Notes: a model not told the origin generated them from the letters alone. A DNA stretch of 64,000 nt from Luteococcus sp048595755 (GCF_048595755.1 NZ_CP184360.1:3100001-3164000); one strand, 5' to 3'. Counted from the stretch's first letter, positions 35,701-43,211 are shown. Translations and numbers: made by a program.

Positions 35701-36732
35701 GGCGCGCTGGTTGGCGCTGGCCTGGCTGACCGGCTCGATGGGAAGGCGCTGCACCTTGGTGCGCGCCGAGTACCGGCTGATCCGTGCCGTTCCGGGATCG
35801 ATGACATAGCGGATGCCGGGCACCGTGATGGAGGTCTCGGCCACATTGGTGGCCAGCACGATGCGACGCCCGGTGTGGGCGGTGAAGACGCGGTGCTGTT
35901 CGGCCGCCGACAGGCGCGCGAACAGCGGCAACACCTCGGTCTGCGGCAATTTAAGAGCGTTGATGGCCTCCGCGGCGTCCCGGATCTCGCGCTCACCGGA
36001 GAGGAAGACCAGGATGTCGCCGGTGCCCTCACGGGAGAGCTCCGTGACGGCCTTGCAGATGCCCTGCACCTGGTCACCGTCGTCCGGATCCTCGCCCTCG
36101 CCCACCAAGGGCCGGTAGCGCATCTCCACCGGAAAGGTGCGCCCGCTCACCTCGATCACCGGCGCCGGGTTGCCCTCCTTGTCGCTGAAGTGTTCGGCGA
36201 AGCGGGCCGTGTCGATGGTGGCCGAGGTGACGATCACCTTCAGGTCGGGCCGCTTGGGCAGCAGCTGCTTCAGGTAGCCCAGCAGGAAGTCGATGTTGAG
36301 GCTGCGCTCGTGGGCCTCGTCGATGATGATCGTGTCGTAGCGCTTCAGGTTGCGGTCATGGGTGATCTCGGCCAGCAGCACGCCGTCGGTCATCACCTTC
36401 ACCCGGGTGTCCTTGCCCGCCTTACGAGTGAAGCGCACCTGGTAGCCCACCAGCTCACCCAGTGGGGTGTCGATCTCCTCGGCGATGCGTTCGGCCACGG
36501 TGCGGGCGGCGATACGTCGCGGCTGGGTGTGGGCAATGCGCCCCAGGCCCAGGCGCAGGCAGATCTTGGGCAGCTGCGTCGTCTTGCCCGATCCGGTCTC
36601 GCCGGCCACCACCACCACCTGGTGGTCCCGGATCAGTTCGGCGATCTGGTCGGCATGCTCGGCGATCGGCAGGGCCGGGTCGAAGTCCAGCCGCGGTTCG
36701 CGGGTTCGAGTGTCGTGGTCAGCTGCGGTCAT
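32761..36732 (-). CDS. hrpA: ATP-dependent RNA helicase HrpA
   Basis: A 1323-residue DEAH-box helicase. The Walker A GETGSGKT is at residues 44-51, DEAH at 138-141, then TSATID. Motif VI-type QRAGRCGRVAPG, the HA2/OB-fold region and a C-terminal DUF3418 follow. The full length fits actinobacterial HrpA. Odd feature: around residues 497-540 (about 35110-35240) there is a low-complexity Ser/Pro/Arg-rich stretch (SSSDSRSPSLSRGPEG) where homologues go straight on. Its DNA contains the dispersed repeat CCCCTCGACAGGCTCGGGGA. The frame stays open through it. It heads the long minus-strand gene train. Confidence 0.94.
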   Translation of the reverse strand: MTAADHDTRTREPRLDFDPALPIAEHADQIAELIRDHQVVVVAGETGSGKTTQLPKICLRLGLGRIAHTQPRRIAARTVAERIAEEIDTPLGELVGYQVRFTRKAGKDTRVKVMTDGVLLAEITHDRNLKRYDTIIIDEAHERSLNIDFLLGYLKQLLPKRPDLKVIVTSATIDTARFAEHFSDKEGNPAPVIEVSGRTFPVEMRYRPLVGEGEDPDDGDQVQGICKAVTELSREGTGDILVFLSGEREIRDAAEAINALKLPQTEVLPLFARLSAAEQHRVFTAHTGRRIVLATNVAETSITVPGIRYVIDPGTARISRYSARTKVQRLPIEPVSQASANQRAGRCGRVAPGIAIRLYSEQDFLARPEFTEPEILRTNLASVILQMAEAGLGDIGSFPFVEAPDRGQITDGLRLLDELGALKPGNHSHPRLTRVGHRLARIPLDPRLGRMLLEAERQGCVREMQVLVAGLAIPDVRERPSDKREQADQLHRRFWTPTMPEAPSSSDSRSPSLSRGPEGSKRHTAHTRAADRVTSSGGEPDSGGDIIAMLRLWDYLRAQKKALSGNAFRRMCRDEFIHFLRVREWEDLHAQLRDISKEIGLQRNTSPAPDDKVLTAVLSGLLGHIGLADLREQDQPKKDRNGKRRRPGPREYLGARGARFAIQPGSALAKNPPPLVMAVELVETSRLWARTVAAITAEQVEEVAGDLVKRQYSEPHWSTNSGSVVAYEKVTLYGVPIVAERPVGYARIDPVAAREIFIRSALVEGQWRTRHHFFHHNRKVREQAEELEERSRRRDITVDDQAIFDYYDQRIPAEVVSVNHLDTWLRQLKDKRLLEMELDDLLAPQADEVDADAFPDHWVVPASGGGELELPIDYVFDPGSGHDGVSVSIPLAQLNQVKAEPFSWQVPGLREELATELIRALPKSVRTSFVPAPNHARAALEWLDEMAKVGQGADHSKRFCDELGRALRQITSVTVAPEQWNPEAVPDHLRVAFQITENGRPTRRSKDFSDLRQDLARKVSQTLTKASAKKAVTGATSWTMGAIDRTLQVERNGTRAVGHPALKDEGSSVGVEVLDTAERASLSHARGLRRLLVLTLPDPTKWVVGHLSNADKLALGNSPYASVPALLADARLKTAERLTHQWAQQNRTSLDEVRDAQAYEKLALYVRQEQADAMRAVVSTAAQTLRNQTEAKLAMGSAAAGAALDDVTAQLENLIFTNFISATPDPWYDHLPRYVKGITLRLAAAAASPTRDQQRADVVDELEDDYADLCHAQPDGPLPPAVEEIGFLIEELRVQQFAQQLRTAVTVSPKRIRKAIAEASASR
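35186..35210. repeat. Dispersed short repeat inside hrpA
   Basis: The phrase CCCCTCGACAGGCTCGGGGA followed by ACGGG is related to copies at 8614-8638, 43083-43104 and 43131-43150. Here it lies in frame inside the coding sequence of hrpA. Confidence 0.7.
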
Positions 36733-36793
36733 GGCCGTCCCAGCCTACGTCGCTCGACGCAACCGTGCGGCAAGCAGCGACTAGCCTCGTGGC

Positions 36794-37291
36794 ATGCACA
36801 TCGCCCCGTTGCGCGCCCGAGACCGGTTGAGGATTGCCGAGCTGCTGCGCCATGACCACGGCTATGCGGTGCGCGTCAACGGTGTGCCCAGCGACGAGAG
36901 CGACGTGGACGACCTGTTGACCAGCCGGCCCGCCGGCACCTCTCCCGACCAGCTGCATTCCTTCGGCTTGTGGCTCGACGAGGCGAGTCTGGCCGCGCTG
37001 GCGGTGGTGATGGTCGACTGGCCGCAGGCGGGCCAGAACTGGGTTGGCCTGCTCCAGGCGGATTCTCGCCACAGCGGCCAGGGCCATGGCCGTCGGCTGC
37101 ACGACGAGCTGCTGCGGCGCTTGCCGAGCGCCTGCTGGCGGCTCGCGGTGGTGGACAGCAATGCCGAGGCGATCTCCTTCTGGGAGCGGCTGGGCTATCG
37201 CCTGACCGAGGAACGCAAGCCGTGGACCAGTCCCGCCGGTGAACAGCGCACCGCGCTGATCATGGAGCTGTCGATCCCCCAGACCGACTGA
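36794..37291 (+). CDS. GNAT-family N-acetyltransferase
   Basis: A 165-residue GNAT protein. The CoA loop is QADSRHSGQGHGRRLHDELL (R-x-x-G-x-G as RHSGQGHG), followed by LAVVDSNAEAISFWERLGYR, the usual final strand and helix. The N-terminus (LRARDRLRIAELLRHDHGYA) provides the acceptor side. ATG 36794 leaves a 61-nt divergent region from hrpA. Acceptor unknown; no operon partner. Confidence 0.88.
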   Translation: MHIAPLRARDRLRIAELLRHDHGYAVRVNGVPSDESDVDDLLTSRPAGTSPDQLHSFGLWLDEASLAALAVVMVDWPQAGQNWVGLLQADSRHSGQGHGRRLHDELLRRLPSACWRLAVVDSNAEAISFWERLGYRLTEERKPWTSPAGEQRTALIMELSIPQTD

Positions 37292-37323
37292 CTGCGGCCA
37301 GGGCGTGGGTGCCCCGGCCGCAG
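37292..37323. terminator. Bidirectional terminator between GNAT and universal stress genes
   Basis: Stem CTGCGGCCAGGGC / GCCCCGGCCGCAG with one mismatch (12 of 13 paired) and a 6-nt loop, starting just after the GNAT stop. Confidence 0.7.
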
Positions 37324-37342
37324 CCGGCCAGGATCGGGCAGG

Positions 37343-38218
37343 TCACTTGACGAGCGCCACCGGAGACTGGGCATGGGCCAGCACGGCCCGCATCACGCCC
37401 CCCAGATGGATGCCGAGCAGCTTGGTGCGCTGCACGCCCATCACCAGCAGGTCCACGTTCGCCGAGGTGTCCACCAGTTCGTCCACCGGCGCGCCACCCG
37501 CGATGCGCACCTCGACGGGCACCTCGGGATGCTGGGTGCGCAGGGGCACCAGCATCTGCTCGATGCCGTCCTGGGCGGCGGCGTGCACCTGTTCGCCCAC
37601 CACCCGGGTCTCGTCGCTCTTGGCCACGTGCACCACCTCGAGGGTGACGCCGCGGCGTTCGGCCTCGGCCATCGCCCATTCCAGGGTGGCCGGGGAGTGG
37701 TTCTGCGCGTCGATGCCGACCGCGATCCGTCCCAGACCACCGGTGGGTCCGGGGGTGGCGGCGGCCGAGATGACCACCACCGGGCAGTGCGCGGCATCGG
37801 CCACTGCGACGCTCGTGGAACCGATGAACATGCGCTCCAGGCCGCTGACCGAACGCCGACCGACCACCATAAGCTCGGCACCCTCGCTGAGCCGACTCAG
37901 CACCGCGGCCGCATTGCCCAGCACCACCTCGGCGTGGATCCGGTCCTCGGGCAGTCCTGCCTCGCGGGCCAGCTGGACGGCGGCCTGGTTGGCGTGTTCA
38001 CCCGCCTGCTGCAGTGCGCTCGGGTCGTAGACCACGCCCCAGGCACCGGCGAGCACCGCATCGTCAACGGCATGCACCAGGTGGAGGGTGGCACCGCGCC
38101 GCTCAGCTGCACCGACCCCGTAGCGGACGGCGCGCAGACCGTCCTCGGAGCCGTCGACGCCGACCAGGACGCGGGGGCCCGCAATGGGATTGTCGTGGTC
38201 GTTGGCTGCTGCACTCAT
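37343..38218 (-). CDS. Tandem-domain universal stress protein (UspA family)
   Basis: A 291-residue protein made of two Usp domains, as common in actinobacteria under low oxygen or starvation. Domain 1 (RVLVGVDGSEDGLRAVRYG to about residue 140) has a near-complete nucleotide loop VVGRRSVSGLERMFIGSTS, with Ser where the second Gly usually is. Domain 2 (IAVGIDAQNHSPATLEWAMA onward) ends in VMGVQRTKLLGIHLGG and lacks the G-S/T that binds ATP phosphate. ATG 38218 is chosen for AGGAG at 9 nt; ATG 38224 is an alternative. The adjacent flavin-binding gene on the same strand is a frequent neighbour of Usp genes. Confidence 0.92.
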   Translation of the reverse strand: MSAAANDHDNPIAGPRVLVGVDGSEDGLRAVRYGVGAAERRGATLHLVHAVDDAVLAGAWGVVYDPSALQQAGEHANQAAVQLAREAGLPEDRIHAEVVLGNAAAVLSRLSEGAELMVVGRRSVSGLERMFIGSTSVAVADAAHCPVVVISAAATPGPTGGLGRIAVGIDAQNHSPATLEWAMAEAERRGVTLEVVHVAKSDETRVVGEQVHAAAQDGIEQMLVPLRTQHPEVPVEVRIAGGAPVDELVDTSANVDLLVMGVQRTKLLGIHLGGVMRAVLAHAQSPVALVK

Positions 38219-38335
38219 GGCCATCATCTCCTCGCTCGTTCCCGGCGTCGGTGCCGGGTGCGTCTTGGGTCCATTCTTCCATTCCCGCAAGCCGAAAGCG
38301 CTGGTGGGTCGAAAGGCGTGCCGCTCGGCGCGTCC

Positions 38336-38734
38336 TCAGCCCTTGGCCACGGCCCGGCCGTCCAGCCGGTCCAGGCTGATGCCCCGCACCAGCTCGCGCT
38401 CCCCCGGGACGAAGGGGGTCGGGGTGGTGAACTCCGCCGTGAGCTGGTCCTCGGAGACATAGACCAGCCGCCCCCGCACCAGCACGCTCCAGCCATTGGT
38501 GCTCTGGTGGTCGTGGTCGTCCACCTCGAAGGCGACCGGCGCCTCGTCGGGCAGCTCAGCCAGCTGGGTGCCACCGGCGGTACGCACCACCACCAGGTCG
38601 CCGTCCAGGGTGTAGGCCAGCGGGAGGATCGTCAGGCCGTCGGGCCCCTCGAAGGCGAGCCTGCCCACCGTGCCCTCTCGCAGCAGCTGGCGGCACTCGT
38701 CCTGGTCCAGCACCTCGAAATGTCCTTCACCCAT
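38336..38734 (-). CDS. Pyridoxamine 5'-phosphate oxidase-like flavin-binding protein
   Basis: A 132-residue split-barrel protein of the PNPOx-like superfamily, which binds FMN or F420. Visible blocks are LLREGTVGRLAFEGPDGLTI, PLAYTLDGDLVVVRTAGGTQ, and VAFEVDDHDHQSTNGWSVLV with RGRLVYV, the standard order in the actinobacterial short family. The start is well set by AGGAGGAGG 5-10 nt upstream of ATG 38734. It precedes the universal stress gene by about 117 nt on the same strand and may be co-regulated with it. Biochemical role unknown. Confidence 0.87.
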   Translation of the reverse strand: MGEGHFEVLDQDECRQLLREGTVGRLAFEGPDGLTILPLAYTLDGDLVVVRTAGGTQLAELPDEAPVAFEVDDHDHQSTNGWSVLVRGRLVYVSEDQLTAEFTTPTPFVPGERELVRGISLDRLDGRAVAKG

Positions 38735-38812
38735 TGCCTTGTCCTCCTCCTGGCGGCCAGCGCCGGTCCGTTCGCTGATTGTTGGTCTGGTCTGGTGCTT
38801 CGAGCGGCCCCG

Positions 38813-39751
38813 TCAGGCCTCGTCGGTGAAGGTCACCCTCCCCCGCAGCTTGGCGGCCAGTTCATCGTCGATGCCGTCGGCGATCTGGCTGATGACGGTC
38901 ACCCCTTCGGTCAGGTGCTGGGCGACGAAGGGCCGCGCCAGCAGGCTCATGCTGACGAAGACGCGATCCTTGTACAGGGCGAAACGCCCGAAGCGCGACT
39001 CGCAGTTGAGGTCATTGAGCACCTCGACGGCGCGGCTGCGTCCCTCCAGGTCGTGCACCAGCACGGAGAAGAGCAGCACTTCGCGGGCGTCGGCGGTGCA
39101 GCGGACGAAGACCATCCCCGAGCCCACCCGGATCGCGAAATCACCCTCGTCGTCGCGCAGCGGCTCGTGGCCGAACATCTGGGCCAGTTCCGCCCGTACC
39201 AGTTCCACCAGCTCGTCGCGGTCGGCGGGCAAGGTGGCCCCCACCGGTGGGCGCGCGGCGGAGCCCGGACGAACGGGCTCCTCCGCCGCTGGAGCCGGGG
39301 CAAGGATCTCGGCCAACTGGTCGGGGGCCAGGAAGACGGGGTGCTGCACCCCGAAGACGTCACGCAGGGTGGCGACGGCCAGGTCTGCCAGATCGCTCGA
39401 CTCGTCCTGCACGTGTTCGGCCCAAGGATTTGGATGCTCTTCGTCGGCCTCGCGCCACCCCAGCCCGGCCAACTGCCGCAGCTGGTCTTCACTGAGCCGG
39501 AAACTGTCAGTCAGTTCCTGGTTGCCCGAGGCCTCGGCCACCACCATGGGCAACTCCTCGCGGGCGGTGCGCACCCCGCAGGTGAAACGCACGAAGGGCG
39601 CACCCTGTTCGGCGCCTCCGGTTCCCACCACCAGGCTTCCGCCGTCCTCGATCACCGAGACCACCTCGGCCAGGCGTTCTGCGAACAGGACCCAGGCCTG
39701 GCTGGTGCTTGCATCGAAGTCGAATTCCTCCGGCACCAGTTGCTCCGACAT
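38813..39751 (-). CDS. YbjN / type III secretion chaperone-like two-domain protein
   Basis: A 312-residue soluble acidic protein. Two similar halves are suggested: residues 20-120 (SQAWVLFAERLAEVVSVIED) and a C-terminal YbjN-like half from about residue 170 (LVRAELAQMFGHEPLRDDEG, FVRCTADAREVLLFSVLVHD, LNDLNCESRFGRFALYKDRV, FVSMSLLARPFV). This pattern is seen in actinobacterial proteins described as YbjN or T3SS chaperone-like; they are thought to bind peptides but function is undefined. The halves are joined by an Ala/Pro linker (LAPAPAAEEPVRPG). GAAGGGAAG precedes ATG 39751. Single gene. Confidence 0.7.
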   Translation of the reverse strand: MSEQLVPEEFDFDASTSQAWVLFAERLAEVVSVIEDGGSLVVGTGGAEQGAPFVRFTCGVRTAREELPMVVAEASGNQELTDSFRLSEDQLRQLAGLGWREADEEHPNPWAEHVQDESSDLADLAVATLRDVFGVQHPVFLAPDQLAEILAPAPAAEEPVRPGSAARPPVGATLPADRDELVELVRAELAQMFGHEPLRDDEGDFAIRVGSGMVFVRCTADAREVLLFSVLVHDLEGRSRAVEVLNDLNCESRFGRFALYKDRVFVSMSLLARPFVAQHLTEGVTVISQIADGIDDELAAKLRGRVTFTDEA

Positions 39752-39836
39752 GACTTCCCTTCGCCAGCAGTGCGGCGTCACCACGCCCCTCGCCTCCAAC
39801 CTAGACCACCTGCGTGCCGTCCTGGCCAGCCCGGGC

Positions 39837-40784
39837 TCAGACCACCACCACGGCCATCGTGATGATGGTGGGGATCGAGGCGATGGAGGTGATGAAGACC
39901 ACATCACGTGCCAGCACCACCGAGGTCTGGTAGCGCACCGCATGGCTGAACACGTTCTGGGCGGTGGGCAGGCCCGCCAGCACCATCACGGCCAGCAAGG
40001 TGGTCTGGTCCAGGCCGAACAGGCGGCCCAGGATCAGCGCCAGCATCGGCTGCACGAACAGCTTCAGCCCGCTCAGCACCAGGGTCTCGTTGAACAACGG
40101 CCCCCGGCCCGGCAGCGGGCCCAACCGCAGCGAGACCCCGAAGGCGACCAGCATCGTGGGCACCGCCAGGCCAGCGAGCATGGTCAGCGGTTCATTGGCC
40201 ACCGGCGGGATCGTCCATCCCAGCAGGTTGATCGCCAGGCCCAGCAGCACTCCCACCGTCATCGGATTGCGCAGCGGCAGGGTGACATTCTTCAGCCGGG
40301 AGGCGGCCACGCCCTGGCGTCGGGCGGCCTCGATGTCCAGGAAGGCCAGCCCCAAGGGCTGCAACGCGGCCACCTGTACCAACAGCAGGGGCGCGATCCA
40401 GGTGATGTCGCCCAACACATAGGCCGCGATCGGCAGGCCCATGTTGCCGGCATTGACGTAGCAGGAGGTGAAGGTGGCGATCACCCGGTGCCCCAGGGTG
40501 TGCGGCCGCCCGTTCTCGTCGCGCAGCACCCACTGCAACAGGGCAAGGCACAGCAGGCCGGTGGCCACCGTCGCCAGCACGCTCACCAACAGGTTCCACG
40601 CGAAGATCCGCTTCAGGTCTGCCGTGGCCATCATGGTCATCAACAGCGCAGGGCTGCCGACGAAGAAACTGAGCTTGCTCAGGATCAGTTGCGAGCTGGC
40701 ATCGAGCACTCGCCAATGGGCCAGCACCCACCCGACGGCAACGACCGCCCAGATGGTGAGGAATCCACTCAGGACGCTGACCAT
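39837..40784 (-). CDS. AEC-family transporter (auxin efflux carrier fold)
   Basis: A 315-residue polytopic protein with ten hydrophobic segments in two halves of five. Half 1 runs from LSGFLTIWAVVAVGWVL, with SKLSFFVGSPALLMTMMATA and the conserved NAGNMGLPIAAYVLG. Half 2 includes MLAGLAVPTMLVAFGVSLRL and VLAGLPTAQNVFSHAVRYQT. These are the signature segments of bacterial AEC carriers, which export organic acids such as malate. The ATG at 40784 is preferred to upstream in-frame codons that would run through the ferritin promoter region. Substrate unknown. Confidence 0.9.
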   Translation of the reverse strand: MVSVLSGFLTIWAVVAVGWVLAHWRVLDASSQLILSKLSFFVGSPALLMTMMATADLKRIFAWNLLVSVLATVATGLLCLALLQWVLRDENGRPHTLGHRVIATFTSCYVNAGNMGLPIAAYVLGDITWIAPLLLVQVAALQPLGLAFLDIEAARRQGVAASRLKNVTLPLRNPMTVGVLLGLAINLLGWTIPPVANEPLTMLAGLAVPTMLVAFGVSLRLGPLPGRGPLFNETLVLSGLKLFVQPMLALILGRLFGLDQTTLLAVMVLAGLPTAQNVFSHAVRYQTSVVLARDVVFITSIASIPTIITMAVVVV

Positions 40785-40890
40785 GGGGCACACCCTAACG
40801 TGATGGCGGCATCCCCGGTCACACTGCGATTCGCTGTTGGGGGAATCGGTCGTCGTGGCGTCCGACAGCTGCTTTGCTGGAGGCATGAAG

Positions 40891-41406
40891 ATGTCCAAGG
40901 AACTTGAGTCGCTGTTCAATGCCCAGATCACCCTGGAGCTCGAGTCGTCGACGGTCTACCGCCAGTTGGCCATCGAGATGGATGCCCAGGACCTGCCCGG
41001 AATGGCCGCCTGGCTGCGTCATCAGGCCGACGAGGAAGTGGTGCACGCCAACAAGTTCATCGACCACCTGCTGGACCGCGACAACCATCCCAAGATCGGG
41101 GCCGTCGCAGCGCCCAAGACCAAGGCCTCGATGAGCCCGCTCGACGTGTTCAACATGGCCCTGGAGCACGAGCAGAAGGTCTCGGAGTCCATCCGCAACC
41201 TCTACCGGGAGTGCGACAGCGCCGGAGACCTCGACTCGCGGCCCCTGCTGAACTGGTTCATCAGCGAACAGCTCGAGGAGGAGGCCACCGTCAGCGAGAT
41301 CATCGGCCGCATCACGATGATCAATGACGACGGCCCGGGGCTGCTGCGGCTGGACCAGGAGCTCTCGCAGCGCCCCACGCAGAGCACCGAGAACGCCGCG
41401 CAGTGA
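40891..41406 (+). CDS. ftn: Bacterial non-haem ferritin
   Basis: A 171-residue ferritin, an iron-storage cage subunit. The four-helix ferroxidase residues are in place: Glu in NAQITLELESSTVYRQLA, the E-x2-H pair in RHQADEEVVHANKFIDHLL, and Glu/Gln in FNMALEHEQKVSESI and WFISEQLEEEATVSEII. The length is typical for FtnA-type proteins. ATG 40891 is chosen because GGAGG (40879-40883) lies 7 nt upstream; the neighbouring ATG at 40885 would be too close. No haem-ligand Met pattern of bacterioferritin is seen. Monocistronic with its own terminator. Confidence 0.93.
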   Translation: MSKELESLFNAQITLELESSTVYRQLAIEMDAQDLPGMAAWLRHQADEEVVHANKFIDHLLDRDNHPKIGAVAAPKTKASMSPLDVFNMALEHEQKVSESIRNLYRECDSAGDLDSRPLLNWFISEQLEEEATVSEIIGRITMINDDGPGLLRLDQELSQRPTQSTENAAQ

Positions 41407-41410
41407 ATCG

Positions 41411-41438
41411 AGTGCCCCCGGCCGGAGCCGGGGGCACT
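41411..41438. terminator. Bidirectional terminator between ferritin and CueP genes
   Basis: Perfect 12-bp stem AGTGCCCCCGGC / GCCGGGGGCACT with tetraloop CGGA, followed by TTCTCG on the plus strand. Confidence 0.85.
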
Positions 41439-41450
41439 TTCTCGTTCGGG

Positions 41451-42041
41451 TCAGGCCATCTGCAGCGTGGTGAGGCAGGTGGGGCTGTCCTGGGCGGTGG
41501 CGAAGGGCACCGTCCCACTCTTCCCGTCCATGGTGGCGGTGATGGTGCCCTGCACGTCTCGCGGCAACCAGAAGCCGACGAAGCCATTGGTCCCGGTGGT
41601 GACGTCCTCGTCCACCAGCGTGCTTCCGTCCTTGGCGGTGATGGTGATGTGCATCTGCTTCTTGGCCTGCTCGCCCTGGCAACCGGACAGGCTGTGCGCG
41701 AAGCACTCGTGGGTCTGGGTCAGGTAGGGAGCCACCGAGAGGTAGAACTTGTCGTCGGGAATCGGCAGGGTGCGTTCTCCGCGATCATCGGTGAGCACCA
41801 GCTGGTCGGCCTTCACCGAGGCCTTGAGACCTTCCATGGGGCGCTGCTGCTGCGAGGCGTCCAAGGCGTCGATGATCGCCACGGCGTCGGTGCCCTGCAG
41901 CGCCTCCTGCTCTGCCGACGAGGCGGAGGCGGCAGGGGCCGGAGCGGGGCTGGGCTCGGCACCCGAACAACCGGCAGCCAGCACCAGGCAGGCCGTCAGC
42001 GCCAACAGGCTGGCTCGGGTGGGGCGGGAAGGCTTGGTCAT
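41451..42041 (-). CDS. cueP: CueP-family copper-binding lipoprotein
   Basis: A 196-residue exported protein. The signal sequence ends in a clear lipobox, LVLAAGC with Cys25, so it should be membrane-anchored outside the cell. The mature part matches CueP, the periplasmic copper-binding protein of Salmonella: HECFAHSLSGCQGE with two cysteines, DEDVTTGTNGFVGFWLPRD, and a C-terminal SPTCLTTLQMA cysteine. Those cysteines are the expected Cu(I)/redox sites. GAGGAG precedes ATG 42041 by 7 nt. No copper ATPase or CueR-like regulator is adjacent, so its regulation is unknown. It converges on ferritin. Confidence 0.85.
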   Translation of the reverse strand: MTKPSRPTRASLLALTACLVLAAGCSGAEPSPAPAPAASASSAEQEALQGTDAVAIIDALDASQQQRPMEGLKASVKADQLVLTDDRGERTLPIPDDKFYLSVAPYLTQTHECFAHSLSGCQGEQAKKQMHITITAKDGSTLVDEDVTTGTNGFVGFWLPRDVQGTITATMDGKSGTVPFATAQDSPTCLTTLQMA

Positions 42042-42131
42042 CTGGCTGCTCCTCGGGGATGGGACATTTCCCCTGAATCTACCGTGGCAAGGCTGTGCGC
42101 CTGACAGCACCCTCTGGCCGAGCCCGATTCC

Positions 42132-42175
42132 GTTGGGATCCGACTGTTGGGATCCGACTCTGCTGGGATCGGATT
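42132..42175. repeat. 14-bp tandem duplication in the cueP-suhB divergent region
   Basis: GTTGGGATCCGACT occurs at 42132-42145 and 42146-42159 back to back. A diverged third copy (GCTGGGATCGGATT) follows at 42162-42175. The region lies 40-80 nt upstream of the inositol monophosphatase start and could hold a regulator site. Confidence 0.7.
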
Positions 42176-42211
42176 CGACGCGACACGAGGCTGGAGCGAG
42201 ATGATGGACCC

Positions 42212-43069
42212 ATGAGCAACGAACCTGCCGTGCACTCCCCCTCCAACCTCTCCCCCACCGCACTCGCCGAGCTGGAATCGGTGGCCCTGGAGGTGGCCCG
42301 GGCCTGTGCCCGACTGGTGGTCGACGAACGTCCCGAGGCGCTCGGGGTGGCCGCCACCAAGTCCTCGGCGACCGATGTGGTCACCGAGATGGATCGTCGA
42401 TCGGAGGAACTGGCCTCCACGATGCTCCATGAGCTGCGTCCCGGTGACGGACAGTACGGCGAGGAGGGGCTGCGCAGCGGTTCGCCCGACGGCATCACCT
42501 GGGTCGTCGACCCGATCGACGGCACCGTGAACTACCTCTATGGGCAGGCATCCTTCTGCGTCTCGGTCGCGGCCGTGATCGGTGACCCGTCGGTTCCGGG
42601 CGGATGGCAGCCGCTGGCAGGAGCCGTGGTGGCTCCCCTGCTGGAGGAGTCCTTCGCGGCGTATCAGGGCGGTGGCGCACGTCGCTCCCGTCGCGGAGAG
42701 GAGACCACCCTGCGGATCTCCGCGGCCCAAGGCCTGGACCAGTGCCTGGTGGGCACCGGTTTCGGCTATTCCGCCGAGCGTCGCGCGGAGCAGGCGCGCG
42801 CCCTGGCGGTGCTGCTGCCCCAGGTGCGCGACATCCGCCGGGCTGGCGCGGCGGCCCTGGACCTGTGCCATGTGGCGGACGGCCAGTTGGACGCCTACTA
42901 CGAGCGCGGAGTCCATGTGTGGGACATCGCCGCCGCCACCATCATCTGCACCGAGGCTGGCGCCGTGGTTCGCGGCCTGGACGCGGCCCCCGGCGAGGAC
43001 ATGACCATCGCGGGCCCCGCCCAGACCGCGAACGAACTGGCTGACCTGCTGCGCGACGTGCATCGCTGA
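42212..43069 (+). CDS. suhB: Inositol monophosphatase family protein (SuhB-like)
   Basis: A 285-residue member of the Li+-sensitive phosphatase superfamily, expected to dephosphorylate inositol 1-phosphate or related sugar phosphates with Mg2+. Metal-site motifs are VTEMDRRSEEL, GEEGLRSGSP, DPIDGTVNYLYGQ (the DP-I/L-D-G-T motif) and VWDIAAATIICTEAGAVV (the WD motif). The ATG at 42212 gives an N-terminal extension of about 20 residues. Actinobacteria need inositol phosphatases for mycothiol and phosphatidylinositol synthesis, and suhB lies near sigA in mycobacteria too. Confidence 0.9.
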   Translation: MSNEPAVHSPSNLSPTALAELESVALEVARACARLVVDERPEALGVAATKSSATDVVTEMDRRSEELASTMLHELRPGDGQYGEEGLRSGSPDGITWVVDPIDGTVNYLYGQASFCVSVAAVIGDPSVPGGWQPLAGAVVAPLLEESFAAYQGGGARRSRRGEETTLRISAAQGLDQCLVGTGFGYSAERRAEQARALAVLLPQVRDIRRAGAAALDLCHVADGQLDAYYERGVHVWDIAAATIICTEAGAVVRGLDAAPGEDMTIAGPAQTANELADLLRDVHR

Positions 43070-43082
43070 CCCCGGCCCCCAA

Positions 43083-43150
43083 CGGTCGAGCCTGTCGAGG
43101 CCCCTTCCCGACGGCGCCCCTGATCCCCGACGGCCGAGCCAGTCGAGGCC
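43083..43150. repeat. Two copies of a dispersed GTCGAGCCTGTCGAGGCC-type repeat
   Basis: Related phrases CGGTCGAGCCTGTCGAGGCC (43083-43102) and CGGCCGAGCCAGTCGAGGCC (43131-43150) lie in the short gap after suhB. They are inverted relative to the copy at 8614. The same family occurs inside hrpA. Confidence 0.7.
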
Positions 43151-43158
43151 TGGACGCG

Positions 43159-43195
43159 CATCGGCGCGCCTCCTGTGGCAGGAGGCGCGCCGATG
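43159..43195. terminator. Long perfect hairpin between suhB and nrdJ
   Basis: Perfect 17-bp stem CATCGGCGCGCCTCCTG / CAGGAGGCGCGCCGATG with a 3-nt TGG loop, between two convergent genes. It lacks a T-run and resembles the hairpins at 5507 and 12953. Confidence 0.8.
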
Positions 43196-43211
43196 AACTC
43201 GATCCGCTGGA

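Noticed and set aside
33313..36855. A 1180-codon open frame antisense to hrpA
   Set aside because: GC-rich genes commonly leave the opposite strand open. The frame shows no protein-family pattern, whereas the hrpA frame has all helicase motifs. The same applies to long antisense frames over parE (6043-8175), cstA (9040-11127) and dinG/hflX (58713-61148).
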